A stretch of DNA of 64,000 nucleotides from NCBI RefSeq assembly GCF_034347425.1, contig NZ_CP133779.1:3844001-3908000 (forward strand), read 5' to 3'. This document shows positions 18,967-28,548 of this stretch, in pieces. Source of the stretch: Undibacterium sp. CCC3.4 (GTDB taxonomy: Bacteria; Pseudomonadota; Gammaproteobacteria; Burkholderiales; Burkholderiaceae_D). Position numbers and translations under genes: made by a program. Numbering within the stretch: the first letter of the stretch is position 1; the number at the start of each line of letters is the position of its first letter. The notes beneath the pieces were generated by a model that ran no database searches, had not been told where the DNA came from, and saw only the letters and a list, made by a program, of their open reading frames with translations.

Positions 18967-20037
18967 ATGTTTGAAGAATTCATGGGCACCATGCCGGTTG
19001 CTGAACGACAAAAATTCGATCTCGCCGCCCTCGCCGACTACATGCGTGTTCACGTCGATGGCTTCGACAGCAAACCGGCGCTGCAGATCGAACAATTCAA
19101 AGGCGGTCAATCGAATCCCACCTTCAAACTGCGCGCCGGGGAACAAAGCTTCGTGCTGCGCACCAAACCGGGCCCGGTCGCCAAGTTACTCCCGTCGGCG
19201 CATGCGATAGAACGCGAATTCAAGGTCATGAATGCGCTCAATAAAGCCGGTTTCCCTGCCGCCCGTCAATATGCCCTGTGTACTGACGAAGAGGTGATTG
19301 GCCGCGCCTTTTACATCATGGAATTCGTTGACGGCCGGGTGCTGTGGGATCAATCCCTGCCCGGTATGTCACCGACCGAACGAGGCGAAATTTATGATGA
19401 AATGAATCGCGTCATCGCCACCTTGCACAACATCGATTTCGCCGCCATCGGCTTGGCTGACTACGGCAAGCCGGGCAATTACTTCGCCCGCCAGATCGAC
19501 CGTTGGACCAAGCAATACCGCGCCTCGGAAACCGAACCGATCGCCGCCATGGATAAGCTCATCGAGTGGCTGCCGCAGCATATCCCGGCCGGTGACGACA
19601 CCAGCATCGTCCATGGCGATTACCGGCTCGATAACATGATGTTCCACCCGAGCGAACCACGTGTGCTCGCCCTGCTCGACTGGGAATTATCCACGCTCGG
19701 TCATCCACTGGCCGATTTTTCCTACCACTGCATGAGTTGGCACGTCACGCCAGGACAATTCCGCGGGATTGCCGGACTGGACCATCAAGCACTGGGAATT
19801 CCCAATGAGCAAGACTACATCGCCAAATATTGTGCGCGCACTGGCAAAACCATCCGGCCGGAAGACTTCAATTTCTACCTCGCCTACAATCTGTTCCGCA
19901 TGGCCGGCATTTTGCAAGGCATCATGAAACGTTACGTCGACGGCACCGCATCCAGCGCCCAGGCCAAAAAATCAGGGGCGGCGGCACGGCCAATGGCCGA
20001 ACTCGGTTGGAGCTACGTCCTCAAAACGCTGGGCTGA
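18967..20037 (+). CDS. ACAD10-like aminoglycoside-phosphotransferase-fold kinase
   Basis: The 356-aa product has the APH/choline-kinase fold seen in the N-terminal half of ACAD10/ACAD11 proteins. Recognisable parts are the nucleotide-loop region QFKGGQSNPTFKL, the catalytic segment SIVHGDYRLDNMMFH with the Brenner-type HGDxxxxN pattern, and LALLDWELSTLGHPLADFSY with the metal-binding Asp. In ACAD10/11 this kinase phosphorylates a 4-hydroxyacyl-CoA so that the dehydrogenase domain can process it. Here the two activities are separate genes 54 bases apart, which supports the same 4-hydroxy fatty acid role. The start was chosen at 18967 with GGAG upstream. Confidence 0.9.
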   Translation: MFEEFMGTMPVAERQKFDLAALADYMRVHVDGFDSKPALQIEQFKGGQSNPTFKLRAGEQSFVLRTKPGPVAKLLPSAHAIEREFKVMNALNKAGFPAARQYALCTDEEVIGRAFYIMEFVDGRVLWDQSLPGMSPTERGEIYDEMNRVIATLHNIDFAAIGLADYGKPGNYFARQIDRWTKQYRASETEPIAAMDKLIEWLPQHIPAGDDTSIVHGDYRLDNMMFHPSEPRVLALLDWELSTLGHPLADFSYHCMSWHVTPGQFRGIAGLDHQALGIPNEQDYIAKYCARTGKTIRPEDFNFYLAYNLFRMAGILQGIMKRYVDGTASSAQAKKSGAAARPMAELGWSYVLKTLG

Positions 20038-20091
20038 CCCCCTGTTCTGTTTGTAGTACCCGGTATTTTTCATAACAATAATGGAGATAAC

Positions 20092-21351
20092 ATGGAATTC
20101 GAGTATTCAGATCGCTGCCAGCAATTGCGCGGCAAACTGTTGGCCTTTATGGATGAATATATTTATCCGAATGAAACCGCCTACAAGGATGAAATCGACC
20201 GCAATGGCCTGGAAAAAGGCAATCGCTGGCTGGCCACCCGCATCATTGAAGAATTAAAACCGAAGGCGCGTGAACAAGGCTTGTGGAATCTGTTCTTACC
20301 GAAATCGACCCGTGCACCGCAAGGCTTATCCAATCTTGATTACGCGCCGCTGTGTGAAATCATGGGCCGGGTCGCTTGGGCACCGGAAGTCTTCAATTGC
20401 TCGGCGCCCGATACCGGTAATATGGAAACCATCGAGCGTTACGGCCTCGAAGAACACAAACAACAATGGCTGGAACCGCTGCTACGCGGCGAAATCCGTT
20501 CCGCCTTTGCCATGACCGAGCCGGGCGTGGCCTCGTCCGACGCCACCAACATCGAAACCCGCATCGTGCGCGATGGCGACGACTATGTCATCAATGGTCA
20601 TAAATGGTGGATTTCCGGTGCCGGCGACCCACGCTGCGCAGTCTATATCCTCATGGGAAAAACCGATCCCGATGCCGCCCGTCATGCACAACAATCGATG
20701 ATACTGGTCGACGCCGCCACCCCCGGCATCACGGTCAAACGACCGCTGTCGGTGTTCGGTTATGACGATGCGCCGCATGGCCATTGCGAAATTCTGTTTG
20801 ACAATGTGCGCGTACCGGCTTCCAATATCTTACTCGGCGAAGGACGGGGTTTCGAAATCGCTCAAGGCCGTCTCGGCCCTGGGCGGATTCATCACTGCAT
20901 GCGTGCGCTCGGTGTGGCCGAACGGGCACTCGAATTGATGTGCCGTCGACTCAATAGCCGCACGGCCTTCGGTAAAAAAATCTCCGAACAAGGTGTCTGG
21001 CGCGAACGCATCGCCGAATCACGCATACAGATAGATAGCGCACGGCTGTTGACCCTCAAAGCGGCCTATATGATGGATACCGTCGGCAACAAGCACGCGC
21101 AGGCAGAAATCGCCATGATCAAGGTCCTCGCCCCGAATGTCACCCAACAGGTGCTGGATTGGGCAATCCAAGCGCATGGTGCCGGCGGTGTTTCGGGTGA
21201 CTTCCCTTTGGCAGCGCAATGGGCCGGCAATCGCACGCTGCGCTTAGCCGATGGCCCCGACGAGGTACACCGCAATGCCATTGCCAAACTGGAACTGGCC
21301 AAGTACATCGATTTGCAGGAAGACTTAGGCTTGCCAATCACGCGTTCTTGA
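20092..21351 (+). CDS. Acyl-CoA dehydrogenase, ACAD10/11-type
   Basis: The 419-aa flavoprotein has a complete acyl-CoA dehydrogenase layout: an N-terminal helical domain, the middle strand segment [18 protein letters not shown] that contacts FAD and substrate, and the C-terminal helical domain with [16 protein letters not shown] and [15 protein letters not shown]. The DGPDEVH form is typical of the ACAD10/11 branch. It starts with a good GGAG site and directly follows the phosphotransferase-fold kinase, so the two probably act in succession. A strong intrinsic terminator lies 18 bases after the stop. Confidence 0.94.
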   Translation: MEFEYSDRCQQLRGKLLAFMDEYIYPNETAYKDEIDRNGLEKGNRWLATRIIEELKPKAREQGLWNLFLPKSTRAPQGLSNLDYAPLCEIMGRVAWAPEVFNCSAPDTGNMETIERYGLEEHKQQWLEPLLRGEIRSAFAMTEPGVASSDATNIETRIVRDGDDYVINGHKWWISGAGDPRCAVYILMGKTDPDAARHAQQSMILVDAATPGITVKRPLSVFGYDDAPHGHCEILFDNVRVPASNILLGEGRGFEIAQGRLGPGRIHHCMRALGVAERALELMCRRLNSRTAFGKKISEQGVWRERIAESRIQIDSARLLTLKAAYMMDTVGNKHAQAEIAMIKVLAPNVTQQVLDWAIQAHGAGGVSGDFPLAAQWAGNRTLRLADGPDEVHRNAIAKLELAKYIDLQEDLGLPITRS

Positions 21352-21368
21352 AGCAAATTGCCGTAACG

Positions 21369-21394
21369 AAACGCCCGCTTGCGGGCGTTTTTTG
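21369..21394 (+). terminator. Intrinsic terminator after the ACAD10-like pair
   Basis: AAACGCCCGC and GCGGGCGTTT form a 10-bp stem with a two-base TT loop, followed by a run of Ts. It closes the kinase/dehydrogenase operon. Confidence 0.9.
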
Positions 21395-21457
21395 TTTTTC
21401 TTATAAGCAAACGCGGTAAAATACAGTGTAATGTGACTGATTAAACAAGGACCCGCC

Positions 21458-21757
21458 ATGACGACAGAAATCCGCCTGCTCATCCTCATCGAAGTACTGC
21501 CCAGCCGCCGCGACGAACAAATCGCCGCCTTCGCCGCCATTGCACCGCTGGTGCGTGCCGAAGCCGGTTGTCTGCAATATGATTTGCATGAAGTCAATGG
21601 CAAACCGGAACAATTTGTCTTGATCGAACGCTGGAGTTCGCAAGCCGCACTCGACGCCCACGATATCGCACCGCATATGCTCGCTGCCGCAGCCGGCAAT
21701 CGGCGCTTTCGCAGCGGCCCGGTGCAGCTTATCGCGCTCGGCAGCGCGCTTAACTAG
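21458..21757 (+). CDS. Putative quinol monooxygenase (ABM domain)
   Basis: A 99-aa protein with the antibiotic-biosynthesis-monooxygenase ferredoxin-like fold. Diagnostic segments are an N-terminal strand (IRLLILIEVLPSRRDEQIAA), VRAEAGCLQYDLHEV, and VLIERWSSQAALDAHDIAPH. Small ABM proteins of this type include YgiN-like quinol monooxygenases and dimerise to form the active site. It has its own transcription unit after the terminator at 21369-21394 and ends close to the convergent transporter gene. The substrate is unknown. Confidence 0.85.
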   Translation: MTTEIRLLILIEVLPSRRDEQIAAFAAIAPLVRAEAGCLQYDLHEVNGKPEQFVLIERWSSQAALDAHDIAPHMLAAAAGNRRFRSGPVQLIALGSALN

Positions 21758-21769
21758 GGAAGCGCAGAT

Positions 21770-22642
21770 TTAAACATGCGGGCTATGCCACAGCGTGACA
21801 ACGGTGGTCGCCGCCAGAATCACGCCTGCACCGGCCAGCATCTGTGCCGTCGGCCGTTGTCCCAGCCACGCCCAAGCCAGCGCAATGCCGTACACCGGCT
21901 CGAGCGTACTCATGAGGCTGACGAAACGGGTAGACAGAGATTGTAGACTGAACATGAGCAAGCTTTGCGGCAGCGCCGTCAACACCACCCCGAGCAGTAC
22001 CACCCCACCCCATGCTGCCCAACTAGGAGTAGCGGGACTGTGATCGAGCAACACCAAGGGCAGCAAACAGGCGGCGGCACCGGCATTTTGTAAAAAAGTC
22101 AGCCGGATCGCACTCAAATCGCGGCTGTTGGCGCGATTAAGCATGATCAGCAAAGCAAAACTACCGCCCGCCCCTATGCCCAATAACAAGCCGAGCAAGG
22201 CCGAGCTATCGAACTGTCCGGTCGCGCTGTCTGGCCAGACCATCAGCACCATCCCGGCTACCACCGCCACGGCAGCGAGGGCATCGCGGCCATGGCGGCG
22301 CTCATTGAAAAAATACGGTTCCAAAGCGGCCACAAACAAGGGAAAACTGGCGAAGCCCAACAAACCGTAAGCCAAGGGTGCGGCCTTGAGTGCGGCAAAG
22401 AACAATAACCAGTGCACCGCCAGCAGCACCCCACTCAGCCAGCGCCGCGGCGTCGCCGATTGCCACAATGGCTGACCTTGCCAGCGCAACAGCGCGGCCA
22501 CACTGAGCGCAGCAAACAGGCTGCGCCAAAATACCAGCATCAACGGGTTTTGCGGCAGTGCTTGCGCCAATACCGCAACACCACCGAACAAAAAAATTGC
22601 CAAATGCATGGCCGCTTGGGCGCGCAGGGAAGGAATAGTCAT
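21770..22642 (-). CDS. EamA/DMT-family inner-membrane transporter
   Basis: The 290-aa protein is strongly hydrophobic, with about ten membrane segments in two repeats of five, the EamA (drug/metabolite transporter) arrangement. Examples are HLAIFLFGGVAVLAQALP at the start, VLLAVHWLLFFAALKAAPLA in the first repeat, and LEPVYGIALAWAWLGQRPTA near the end, a typical family signature. It should export a small metabolite or amino acid; the substrate cannot be told. The ATG at 22642 was chosen because the first membrane helix follows it; the open frame continues upstream without good evidence. Confidence 0.88.
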   Translation of the reverse strand: MTIPSLRAQAAMHLAIFLFGGVAVLAQALPQNPLMLVFWRSLFAALSVAALLRWQGQPLWQSATPRRWLSGVLLAVHWLLFFAALKAAPLAYGLLGFASFPLFVAALEPYFFNERRHGRDALAAVAVVAGMVLMVWPDSATGQFDSSALLGLLLGIGAGGSFALLIMLNRANSRDLSAIRLTFLQNAGAAACLLPLVLLDHSPATPSWAAWGGVVLLGVVLTALPQSLLMFSLQSLSTRFVSLMSTLEPVYGIALAWAWLGQRPTAQMLAGAGVILAATTVVTLWHSPHV

Positions 22643-22847
22643 CAGATCAAACTCGTCATGGTAAGGCAAACAGCGCCGAGTATACACAGACAATGCAAGC
22701 ACAATGCATACACAATGCCGCCGCCGACACAAAGACTATGGCCGTAAGCGTGCGCAAACCTGCAAACCTCTGCATAATACGGTATCGTCTTGACGCCGGC
22801 ATGGCCACCGCGCCGGTGTATTTCTCACCTCAACTTGGAGTTTGCTG

Positions 22848-23540
22848 ATGATCGATGTTTATTCCTGGCCCACCCCGAACGGCCACAAAGTCCACATCAT
22901 GTTGGAAGAATGCGGACTGCCGTATCGCGCCATTGCAGTCGACATCGGTGCCGGCGACCAATTCAAGCCCGACTTTTTGGCGATTTCGCCAAACAATAAA
23001 ATTCCCGCCATCGTCGACGCCGACGGCCCGGACGGTCAGCCTATGTCACTATTTGAATCCGGTGCCATTTTGCTGTATCTGGCTGGCAAAACCGGCCAAT
23101 TTCTTGGCAACACCGATCGCGAAAAATACCATACCTTGCAATGGCTGATGTTCCAGATGGGTGGCTTGGGCCCGATGCTCGGACAAGCACATCATTTCCG
23201 TATCTATGCGCCGGAAAAAATTGCTTATGCGATCGAACGCTACACCAATGAAGCCAAGCGCCTCTACGGCGTGCTCGACCGACAATTAGCGCAAACCGCC
23301 TACCTGGCCGGCGACCACTACAGCATTGCCGACATCGCCGTCTTCCCCTGGACCCGCTCATTCGCCAATCAAGGCATCGATTGGGCCGATTATCCGCATG
23401 CCCAACGCTGGTTCGATGAAATCAGCGCCCGTCCGGCAGTGCAGCGCGGCGTCGCCGTGCTGGCCGATTTACGCCAGCCACTGACGAATGAACAGGCAAA
23501 AGAAAATTTATTCGGTACAAAACAGTATGCAAAAAAATAA
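22848..23540 (+). CDS. Glutathione S-transferase, YfcG/YghU-like (nu class)
   Basis: The 230-aa protein has the N-terminal thioredoxin-like domain (MIDVYSWPTPNGHKVHIMLE, NNKIPAIVDADGPDG, then LFESGAILLYLA with the Glu-Ser glutathione contact) and a C-terminal helical domain (YLAGDHYSIADIAVFPW with the N-capping box). The start TPNGHKV, without a catalytic Cys, is typical of YfcG/YghU-type enzymes, which act as disulfide-bond reductases on glutathione conjugates. The ATG at 22848 has GGAG at 8 bases; an in-frame TTG six bases earlier is less likely. Confidence 0.93.
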   Translation: MIDVYSWPTPNGHKVHIMLEECGLPYRAIAVDIGAGDQFKPDFLAISPNNKIPAIVDADGPDGQPMSLFESGAILLYLAGKTGQFLGNTDREKYHTLQWLMFQMGGLGPMLGQAHHFRIYAPEKIAYAIERYTNEAKRLYGVLDRQLAQTAYLAGDHYSIADIAVFPWTRSFANQGIDWADYPHAQRWFDEISARPAVQRGVAVLADLRQPLTNEQAKENLFGTKQYAKK

Positions 23541-23607
23541 ATTTTAATCATTTTCCACCTCGGAGTGTGGGCTACAATCGTCCCACCTCCGTTCAACTAC
23601 TGACTGT

Positions 23608-24834
23608 ATGCGCCGACCTATCAAACGAAACCGCCTCAAGCTTGCCGCGGAAAGCCAACGTCTGGTCAATCTTTCTCTGGCCGTGGCACAATCAGCCAGC
23701 CGCTTGGAAGACCTCAACTGGCAAGACAAACTCGACGCTTATGTGAGCAAAAATCTCAAGTTGCAACATCAGGAAATTCTCGACGGCGCGGCAGAGAATC
23801 TGTTTGCCGCCGAACCGAACGGCTATGATGTCTTGATCGAAACGCTGGAAAGCATGAGCAGCAGCGCCCATTTCGAAGTCGACGGCCAAGCCTACGATGC
23901 CCTGTTGATTGCCGCACCGGTGCTGGCTTGGACCCGTTTCGAAATCGCTTCGGGTGCGGTCGCTCCCGACATGCTGCAAAAGCTCATCGATGATTGTTCG
24001 CGCGACTTGCTTACCGCCGACACCAGCCTGCGGCTTTTGCCAAATCTTTACTCGATCGACCAATTGCCGCGCAATCATTGCGAAACCTATAGTCTGATGG
24101 AGCGTCACGCCTTGGCCATCATCGCCAAACAGCCCGGCAACGGCGAGCCGGAACGTGCGCAAACCGTGCCCTTCCTGGCCGACATCCGCTACTTGCTCGG
24201 CATCTTGGTCACCCCGGCCGGCGCCCCCTTATTTCAATGGCAAACGCTGGATGCACCATACGATTGCGTAAAAGCTAAAAATGCTGCCTTACTAGAGTGG
24301 CAACAACATGCCGCCCTGAGCTTGCAACACTTACTGCCCGGTTGCGGCCTCGAAGTCCTGTTACCGGAAGCGTATTACACCGCGTGCCGCGAAGCAGACA
24401 TCAAAATTCGTCCGGCCTCGTTGCGTTCAGCCGTGTTTTATCTGACGCAAACGCTGGGCAAAGAAGCTGGCGAATTTTCGGTCGTCATCGCTGCCTGCGG
24501 TGTCCAAGAAACGCCGGGCCAAATTGATGAATTCCGCGTCAGTTTTTGCCTGCGCGAGAGCGGCGAAGTGGTCTACGGTGTGGTATGGCCGCTGTATCAA
24601 GCCGAAGACCAGCAAGCGGCACTCAGCATGGATGACAACGATCAAATCATCGGTGACATTCCCGACATCTTGCTGGAGTGTGGCATCAGCGACATCCTGC
24701 CACTCGATGAAATTTTCGCCATGGAATTCTGCGACGATTGCGGCACCCCCTTGTTTGCCGACCGTGAAGCCGAATTGGTACATCCGGAAATGCCGGAAGA
24801 TACCCCCACCCCCGGCACTGCCCATTTCCACTGA
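23608..24834 (+). CDS. DUF2863 family protein
   Basis: A 408-aa cytoplasmic protein starting MRRPIKRNRLKLAAESQRLV. I recognise the DUF2863 family, found mainly in Burkholderiales, from the N-terminal helix, the segment DGAAENLFAAEPNGYDVLIE and the mid-region AYDALLIAAPVLAWTRFEI. Near the C-terminus a CDDCGTPLFADREAE segment holds a CxxC pair, perhaps a remnant zinc site. The function of the family is unknown. It is a monocistronic gene followed by a perfect 10-bp hairpin. Confidence 0.85.
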   Translation: MRRPIKRNRLKLAAESQRLVNLSLAVAQSASRLEDLNWQDKLDAYVSKNLKLQHQEILDGAAENLFAAEPNGYDVLIETLESMSSSAHFEVDGQAYDALLIAAPVLAWTRFEIASGAVAPDMLQKLIDDCSRDLLTADTSLRLLPNLYSIDQLPRNHCETYSLMERHALAIIAKQPGNGEPERAQTVPFLADIRYLLGILVTPAGAPLFQWQTLDAPYDCVKAKNAALLEWQQHAALSLQHLLPGCGLEVLLPEAYYTACREADIKIRPASLRSAVFYLTQTLGKEAGEFSVVIAACGVQETPGQIDEFRVSFCLRESGEVVYGVVWPLYQAEDQQAALSMDDNDQIIGDIPDILLECGISDILPLDEIFAMEFCDDCGTPLFADREAELVHPEMPEDTPTPGTAHFH

Positions 24835-24849
24835 TCAAGCAGCAATCGA

Positions 24850-24872
24850 CGCGGCCGACCATGTCGGCCGCG
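24850..24872 (+). terminator. Hairpin after the DUF2863 gene
   Basis: CGCGGCCGAC and GTCGGCCGCG form a perfect 10-bp stem with a CAT loop, 16 bases after the stop codon. There is no clear T tract, so termination activity is uncertain. Confidence 0.5.
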
Positions 24873-24919
24873 CAACAGTTTGCATGTTTCTGCCATCTGC
24901 CCCTCCCTAAATTTTAAAT

Positions 24920-24943
24920 CCGTTGTACAATCGTTTTGAACGG
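24920..24943. promoter_or_regulatory. Candidate operator dyad upstream of the acyl-CoA dehydrogenase operon
   Basis: CCGTT at 24920-24924 and AACGG at 24939-24943 form a dyad spaced like TetR-family fatty-acid regulator sites, about 100 bases before the first dehydrogenase gene. The arms are short, so this is only a candidate. Confidence 0.3.
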
Positions 24944-25046
24944 TCGTGCTTTTTTATCGAACTACTGGTAGGACGACAGCTGTCTTAACGACAGCCGCGA
25001 TCCCGCTGCGCCGGTGGACTACCCGGGATTAACTTCAGGAGACAAT

Positions 25047-26237
25047 ATGGATTTGAATTACAGCGCGGAAGATCTCGCCTTCCGTGACGAAGTACGCAAC
25101 TATCTCGAGGCCAATCTGCCGGCCGATCTCCAGCACAAAGTGCTGAACCACAAACGGATGAATAAATCAGATTTTGTGCGCTGGCATAAAATCCTGGCAC
25201 GTCAAGGCTGGGTCGCCACCGGCTGGCCGCGCGAATACGGCGGCACCGGCTGGAGCCCGACGCAACGCCATATTTTTGAAGAAGAGTGCGCGCGCGTCGG
25301 CACGCCGGCCATCTTGCCGTTTGGCGTCGCCATGGTGGCTCCGGTGATCATGGCCTTCGGCAATCAGGCGCAGAAAGATTATTATTTGCCGCGCATACTC
25401 AATTGCGACGACTGGTGGTGCCAAGGTTATTCAGAGCCTGGCTCTGGCTCTGACTTGGCCTCACTCAAAACCCGCGCCGAGCGCGATGGTGATTTTTATA
25501 TTGTCAACGGCCAAAAAACCTGGACCACCCTGGCCCAACATGCCGATATGATTTTTTGCCTGGTACGCACCGAACCGAATGGTCGCAAGCAAGAAGGCAT
25601 CTCCTTCCTGCTGATCGACATGAAAACGCCCGGCATCACGGTACGCCCTATTATCATGCTCGACGAAGACCACGAGGTCAACGAAGTGTTCTTCGACAAT
25701 GTCAAAGTGCCGGTACAAAATTTGATCGGTGAAGAAAACAAGGGCTGGACTTATGCCAAATATCTGCTCGGTCATGAACGCACCAATATCGCTGCGGTCG
25801 GACGCGCCAAGCGCGAACTGCAATTTCTCAAACGAATTGCCGGCGAACAGCAGAAAAACGGCTTGCCTTTGATTGACGATGCCGTCTTCGCCAACAAAGT
25901 CGCGCAGTTGGAAATCGAATTGATGGCACTGGAAATCACGGTATTACGCGTGATCTCGCAAGACAGCGGCAAACCGGGACCAGAAGCCTCCCTGCTTAAG
26001 ATCAAGGGCACCGAGATTCAACAAATACTGACCGAACTCATGCTCGAAGCGGTCGGCCCTTACGGCTTGCCATTCGATACCGCCTTCCTCGAAGGCGAAC
26101 AGGCTCACAGCGTGACTGGCGATGATGATGCCGCCGCCTTGGCCTCGTATTATTTCAACTACCGCAAGACCTCGATTTACGGCGGCTCGAATGAAATTCA
26201 AAAAAACATCATTACACAAATGATCTTGGGACTGTGA
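25047..26237 (+). CDS. Acyl-CoA dehydrogenase (first of an adjacent pair)
   Basis: The 396-aa flavoenzyme begins MDLNYSAEDLAFRDEVRNYL at an ATG with AGGAG close upstream. The FAD/substrate segment is GYSEPGSGSDLASLKTRAE, the middle strand region has QKTWTTLAQHADMIFCLVRT, and the C-terminus has YGGSNEIQKNIITQMILGL. It is one of two dissimilar dehydrogenases separated by 10 bases, a pairing common for enzymes that work as heterodimers on bulky or cyclic acyl-CoAs (sterol or terpenoid side chains), followed by two MaoC hydratases. The four genes form one tight operon. The exact substrate is inferred only loosely. Confidence 0.95.
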   Translation: MDLNYSAEDLAFRDEVRNYLEANLPADLQHKVLNHKRMNKSDFVRWHKILARQGWVATGWPREYGGTGWSPTQRHIFEEECARVGTPAILPFGVAMVAPVIMAFGNQAQKDYYLPRILNCDDWWCQGYSEPGSGSDLASLKTRAERDGDFYIVNGQKTWTTLAQHADMIFCLVRTEPNGRKQEGISFLLIDMKTPGITVRPIIMLDEDHEVNEVFFDNVKVPVQNLIGEENKGWTYAKYLLGHERTNIAAVGRAKRELQFLKRIAGEQQKNGLPLIDDAVFANKVAQLEIELMALEITVLRVISQDSGKPGPEASLLKIKGTEIQQILTELMLEAVGPYGLPFDTAFLEGEQAHSVTGDDDAAALASYYFNYRKTSIYGGSNEIQKNIITQMILGL

Positions 26238-26247
26238 GGAGAACAAA

Positions 26248-27387
26248 ATGGATTTCAATTTAACGCAAGAACAAACACAATTCGCCGAAACCGTGCGCCG
26301 CTGGGTAGAAAAAGATTACCGTTTCGAGCAGCGTAGTGCCATCATCGCTTCCCCCGAGGGAGTCTCCAGCGCCGCCTGGCGTGCCTTAACCGAGCTCGGC
26401 GCGACCGCCTTGCCGATACCGGAAGAACAAGGCGGCTTCGATGGTACCGCGCTCGACATGATGGTGGTGATGCAAGAACTCGGCCGCGGCCTGGTGATTG
26501 AACCCTACTTGGCAACCATGCTCGGGGCCGAATTTCTCAAGCGCGCCAAAGCCCATTTTGATATTCAAGAAGCTGTTGCAGCCGGCAGCGTCCGCCTCGC
26601 CGTCGCACTGGGCGAACGCCAATCGCGCCACGACTTATTCGACATCGCTTGTACTGCCAGCGCCAATGCCGATGGCTACCTGCTCAAGGGCAGCAAGACT
26701 GTCGTCATCCATGGCGCCCAAGCCGATTACCTGATCGTTTCGGCACGCACGGATGGCGAGCGGCGCGATCAAACCGGCATCGCCCTTTTCCTGCTTGATG
26801 CCAAGGCTGCCGGCGTGACGCGCACCGATTACCGCACCATCGACGGCCAACGCGCCGCCGACATCGTCTTCGAACACGTACAAGTGGCACCGATCGCCCG
26901 CCTCGGCCACGATGATGGCGGTTGGGAGTTACTCGAAGCAGTGGCCGATTACGGCATCAGCCTGCTCTGTGCCGAAGCGATAGGCTTGATGGAAGCCATC
27001 AGCGCCGCCACCCTCGACTACCTGAAAACCCGCCAGCAGTTCGGCGTGCCGATCGGGAAGTTCCAGGTATTGCAACACCGCATGGCAGAAATGTTCATGG
27101 AATTGGAACAAGCCCGTTCATTGGCCACGCTGGCTGCCGTCAAAGTCAGTTCTACCGATGTGGAAGAACGTCGCCGCACCATCTCGGCGGCCAAAGTTCG
27201 AGTGGCTCTGGCCGCACGCTACGTCGGCCAGCAAGCGGTGCAACTGCACGGTGGCATGGGTGTGACCAATGAACTGCCGGTGTCACACATGTTCAAACGC
27301 CTGACCATGATTGCCATGTCCTGCGGCGATGCCGATCACCATTTGGCGCGTTTCGTAGCCCAACCCGGCTTCAAAAACGCGGCCTGA
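26248..27387 (+). CDS. Acyl-CoA dehydrogenase (second of the pair)
   Basis: The 379-aa product begins MDFNLTQEQTQFAETVRRWV and has the family domains: an N-terminal helical part with EEQGGFDGTALDMMVVMQEL, a degenerate middle region, and a C-terminal helical domain with LKTRQQFGVPIGKFQVLQHR and QLHGGMGVTNELPVSHMFKR. The middle FAD/substrate segment is less canonical than in its neighbour, which fits a heteromeric partner. GGAG precedes the ATG, and only 10 bases separate it from the upstream dehydrogenase gene. Confidence 0.93.
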   Translation: MDFNLTQEQTQFAETVRRWVEKDYRFEQRSAIIASPEGVSSAAWRALTELGATALPIPEEQGGFDGTALDMMVVMQELGRGLVIEPYLATMLGAEFLKRAKAHFDIQEAVAAGSVRLAVALGERQSRHDLFDIACTASANADGYLLKGSKTVVIHGAQADYLIVSARTDGERRDQTGIALFLLDAKAAGVTRTDYRTIDGQRAADIVFEHVQVAPIARLGHDDGGWELLEAVADYGISLLCAEAIGLMEAISAATLDYLKTRQQFGVPIGKFQVLQHRMAEMFMELEQARSLATLAAVKVSSTDVEERRRTISAAKVRVALAARYVGQQAVQLHGGMGVTNELPVSHMFKRLTMIAMSCGDADHHLARFVAQPGFKNAA

Positions 27388-27402
27388 CACTTGGGACATC
27401 TC

Positions 27403-27867
27403 ATGACAAGCAAAACCTACAGCTGGTATTTTGAAGACTTCATTCCCGGTAACGTGATCGAACTCGGCCAACGCCAAGTGAGTGAAGCGGAAATCATCGA
27501 CTTTGCCAAGCAATTCGATCCGCAATCGTTTCATATCGATAAGCAAGCGGCGCAAGCATCGATCTTCGGCGACGTCATCGCCAGCGGTTGGCATACTTGC
27601 AGCATGATCATGCGCTTGGTGGTGGATGGTTTTCTCGGCGACTCCTCGAGTATGGGCTCGCCTGGTATCGATGAGATACGCTGGATCTTACCAGTCCGCC
27701 CCGGCGACACACTCAGTGTCAGTGCCGCCACGCTGTCCTGCAAAGCATCGAGCTCTAAGCCTGATCGCGGTGTCGTGCATACCATGTGGAAAGCCGTCAA
27801 TCAGCATGGCCAACTGGTTTGCACCATCACCGGCATGGGCATGTTCGGTCGCCGCCCCCCTAACTGA
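27403..27867 (+). CDS. MaoC-family dehydratase (hot-dog fold), first of two
   Basis: A 154-aa single hot-dog protein. The hydratase motif is seen in [20 protein letters not shown] with the catalytic Asp/His pair, followed by [20 protein letters not shown]. It should hydrate a trans-2-enoyl-CoA to a 3-hydroxyacyl-CoA. It follows the second acyl-CoA dehydrogenase by 15 bases and is 11 bases ahead of another MaoC gene. Start 27403 was chosen over an in-frame TTG at 27391. Confidence 0.9.
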   Translation: MTSKTYSWYFEDFIPGNVIELGQRQVSEAEIIDFAKQFDPQSFHIDKQAAQASIFGDVIASGWHTCSMIMRLVVDGFLGDSSSMGSPGIDEIRWILPVRPGDTLSVSAATLSCKASSSKPDRGVVHTMWKAVNQHGQLVCTITGMGMFGRRPPN

Positions 27868-27878
27868 AAAGAGACATC

Positions 27879-28331
27879 ATGCGCGAAATTCATAGTTTGG
27901 AACAATTGCGGGCCTGCGTCGGCGAACATGTCGCGAGCTCGGACTGGACCGCCATTTCTCAAGAACGCGTCAATACCTTTGCACAAGCCACCGGTGACCT
28001 GCAATGGATACATATCGACGTCGAACGTGCCAGCCGCGAATCGCCCTTCGGCGGCCCGATCGCGCACGGTTTTCTGACACTCTCGCTCTTGCCTATGCTG
28101 ATGCAAAATGCCGTGCACCTGAATTTTGTCAAAATGGGTGTCAATTACGGCCTCAACAAGGTGCGCTTTCCCGCCCCGGTGCCAGTCGGCAGCCGCCTGC
28201 GCGCGCACATCAAACTCTTGCAATGTGACGACATCAACGACGGTGCCCAGGTCAACTGGGAAGTCACGATAGAACGGGAAGGGAGCGACAAACCGGTCTG
28301 TGTGGCTGAATCGATTGCGCGCATCTATTAA
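27879..28331 (+). CDS. MaoC-family dehydratase (hot-dog fold), second of two
   Basis: A 150-aa hot-dog protein with the R-hydratase signature FAQATGDLQWIHIDVERASR, including the Asp and His of the catalytic dyad, then GGPIAHGFLTLSLLPMLMQ. Its closest family look is the NodN/MaoC type. It is last in the four-gene dehydrogenase-hydratase operon. Two adjacent MaoC proteins can form a heterodimer in steroid or branched-acid catabolism, but either may act alone. GAGA precedes the ATG. Confidence 0.92.
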   Translation: MREIHSLEQLRACVGEHVASSDWTAISQERVNTFAQATGDLQWIHIDVERASRESPFGGPIAHGFLTLSLLPMLMQNAVHLNFVKMGVNYGLNKVRFPAPVPVGSRLRAHIKLLQCDDINDGAQVNWEVTIEREGSDKPVCVAESIARIY

Positions 28332-28490
28332 CGAGAACACCGGGGAGTGACGAGGCGAGAGCAAGGGGGACTGGCTCGACCCTGCGGGCGAATCAAGCAT
28401 CACCGCTACGCGCTTTCCCTCATTTGCTCATTAGCATAAACAACTGCTACACTGACGCCGCGCAGCCATGTCTGCGCTGCTTGACTTGCG

Positions 28491-28526
28491 CCCCGCACCA
28501 AGAGTCGCGGGGGAAAGTTTTTTTTG
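28491..28526 (+). terminator. Terminator-like hairpin upstream of the MFS gene
   Basis: CCCCGC and GCGGGG form a GC-rich stem with a short loop, followed after a few bases by a run of nine Ts. It could end the hydratase operon or attenuate the transporter gene, whose start is 23 bases further on. Confidence 0.6.
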
Positions 28527-28548
28527 CAGACCCTAACAAAATTATAAG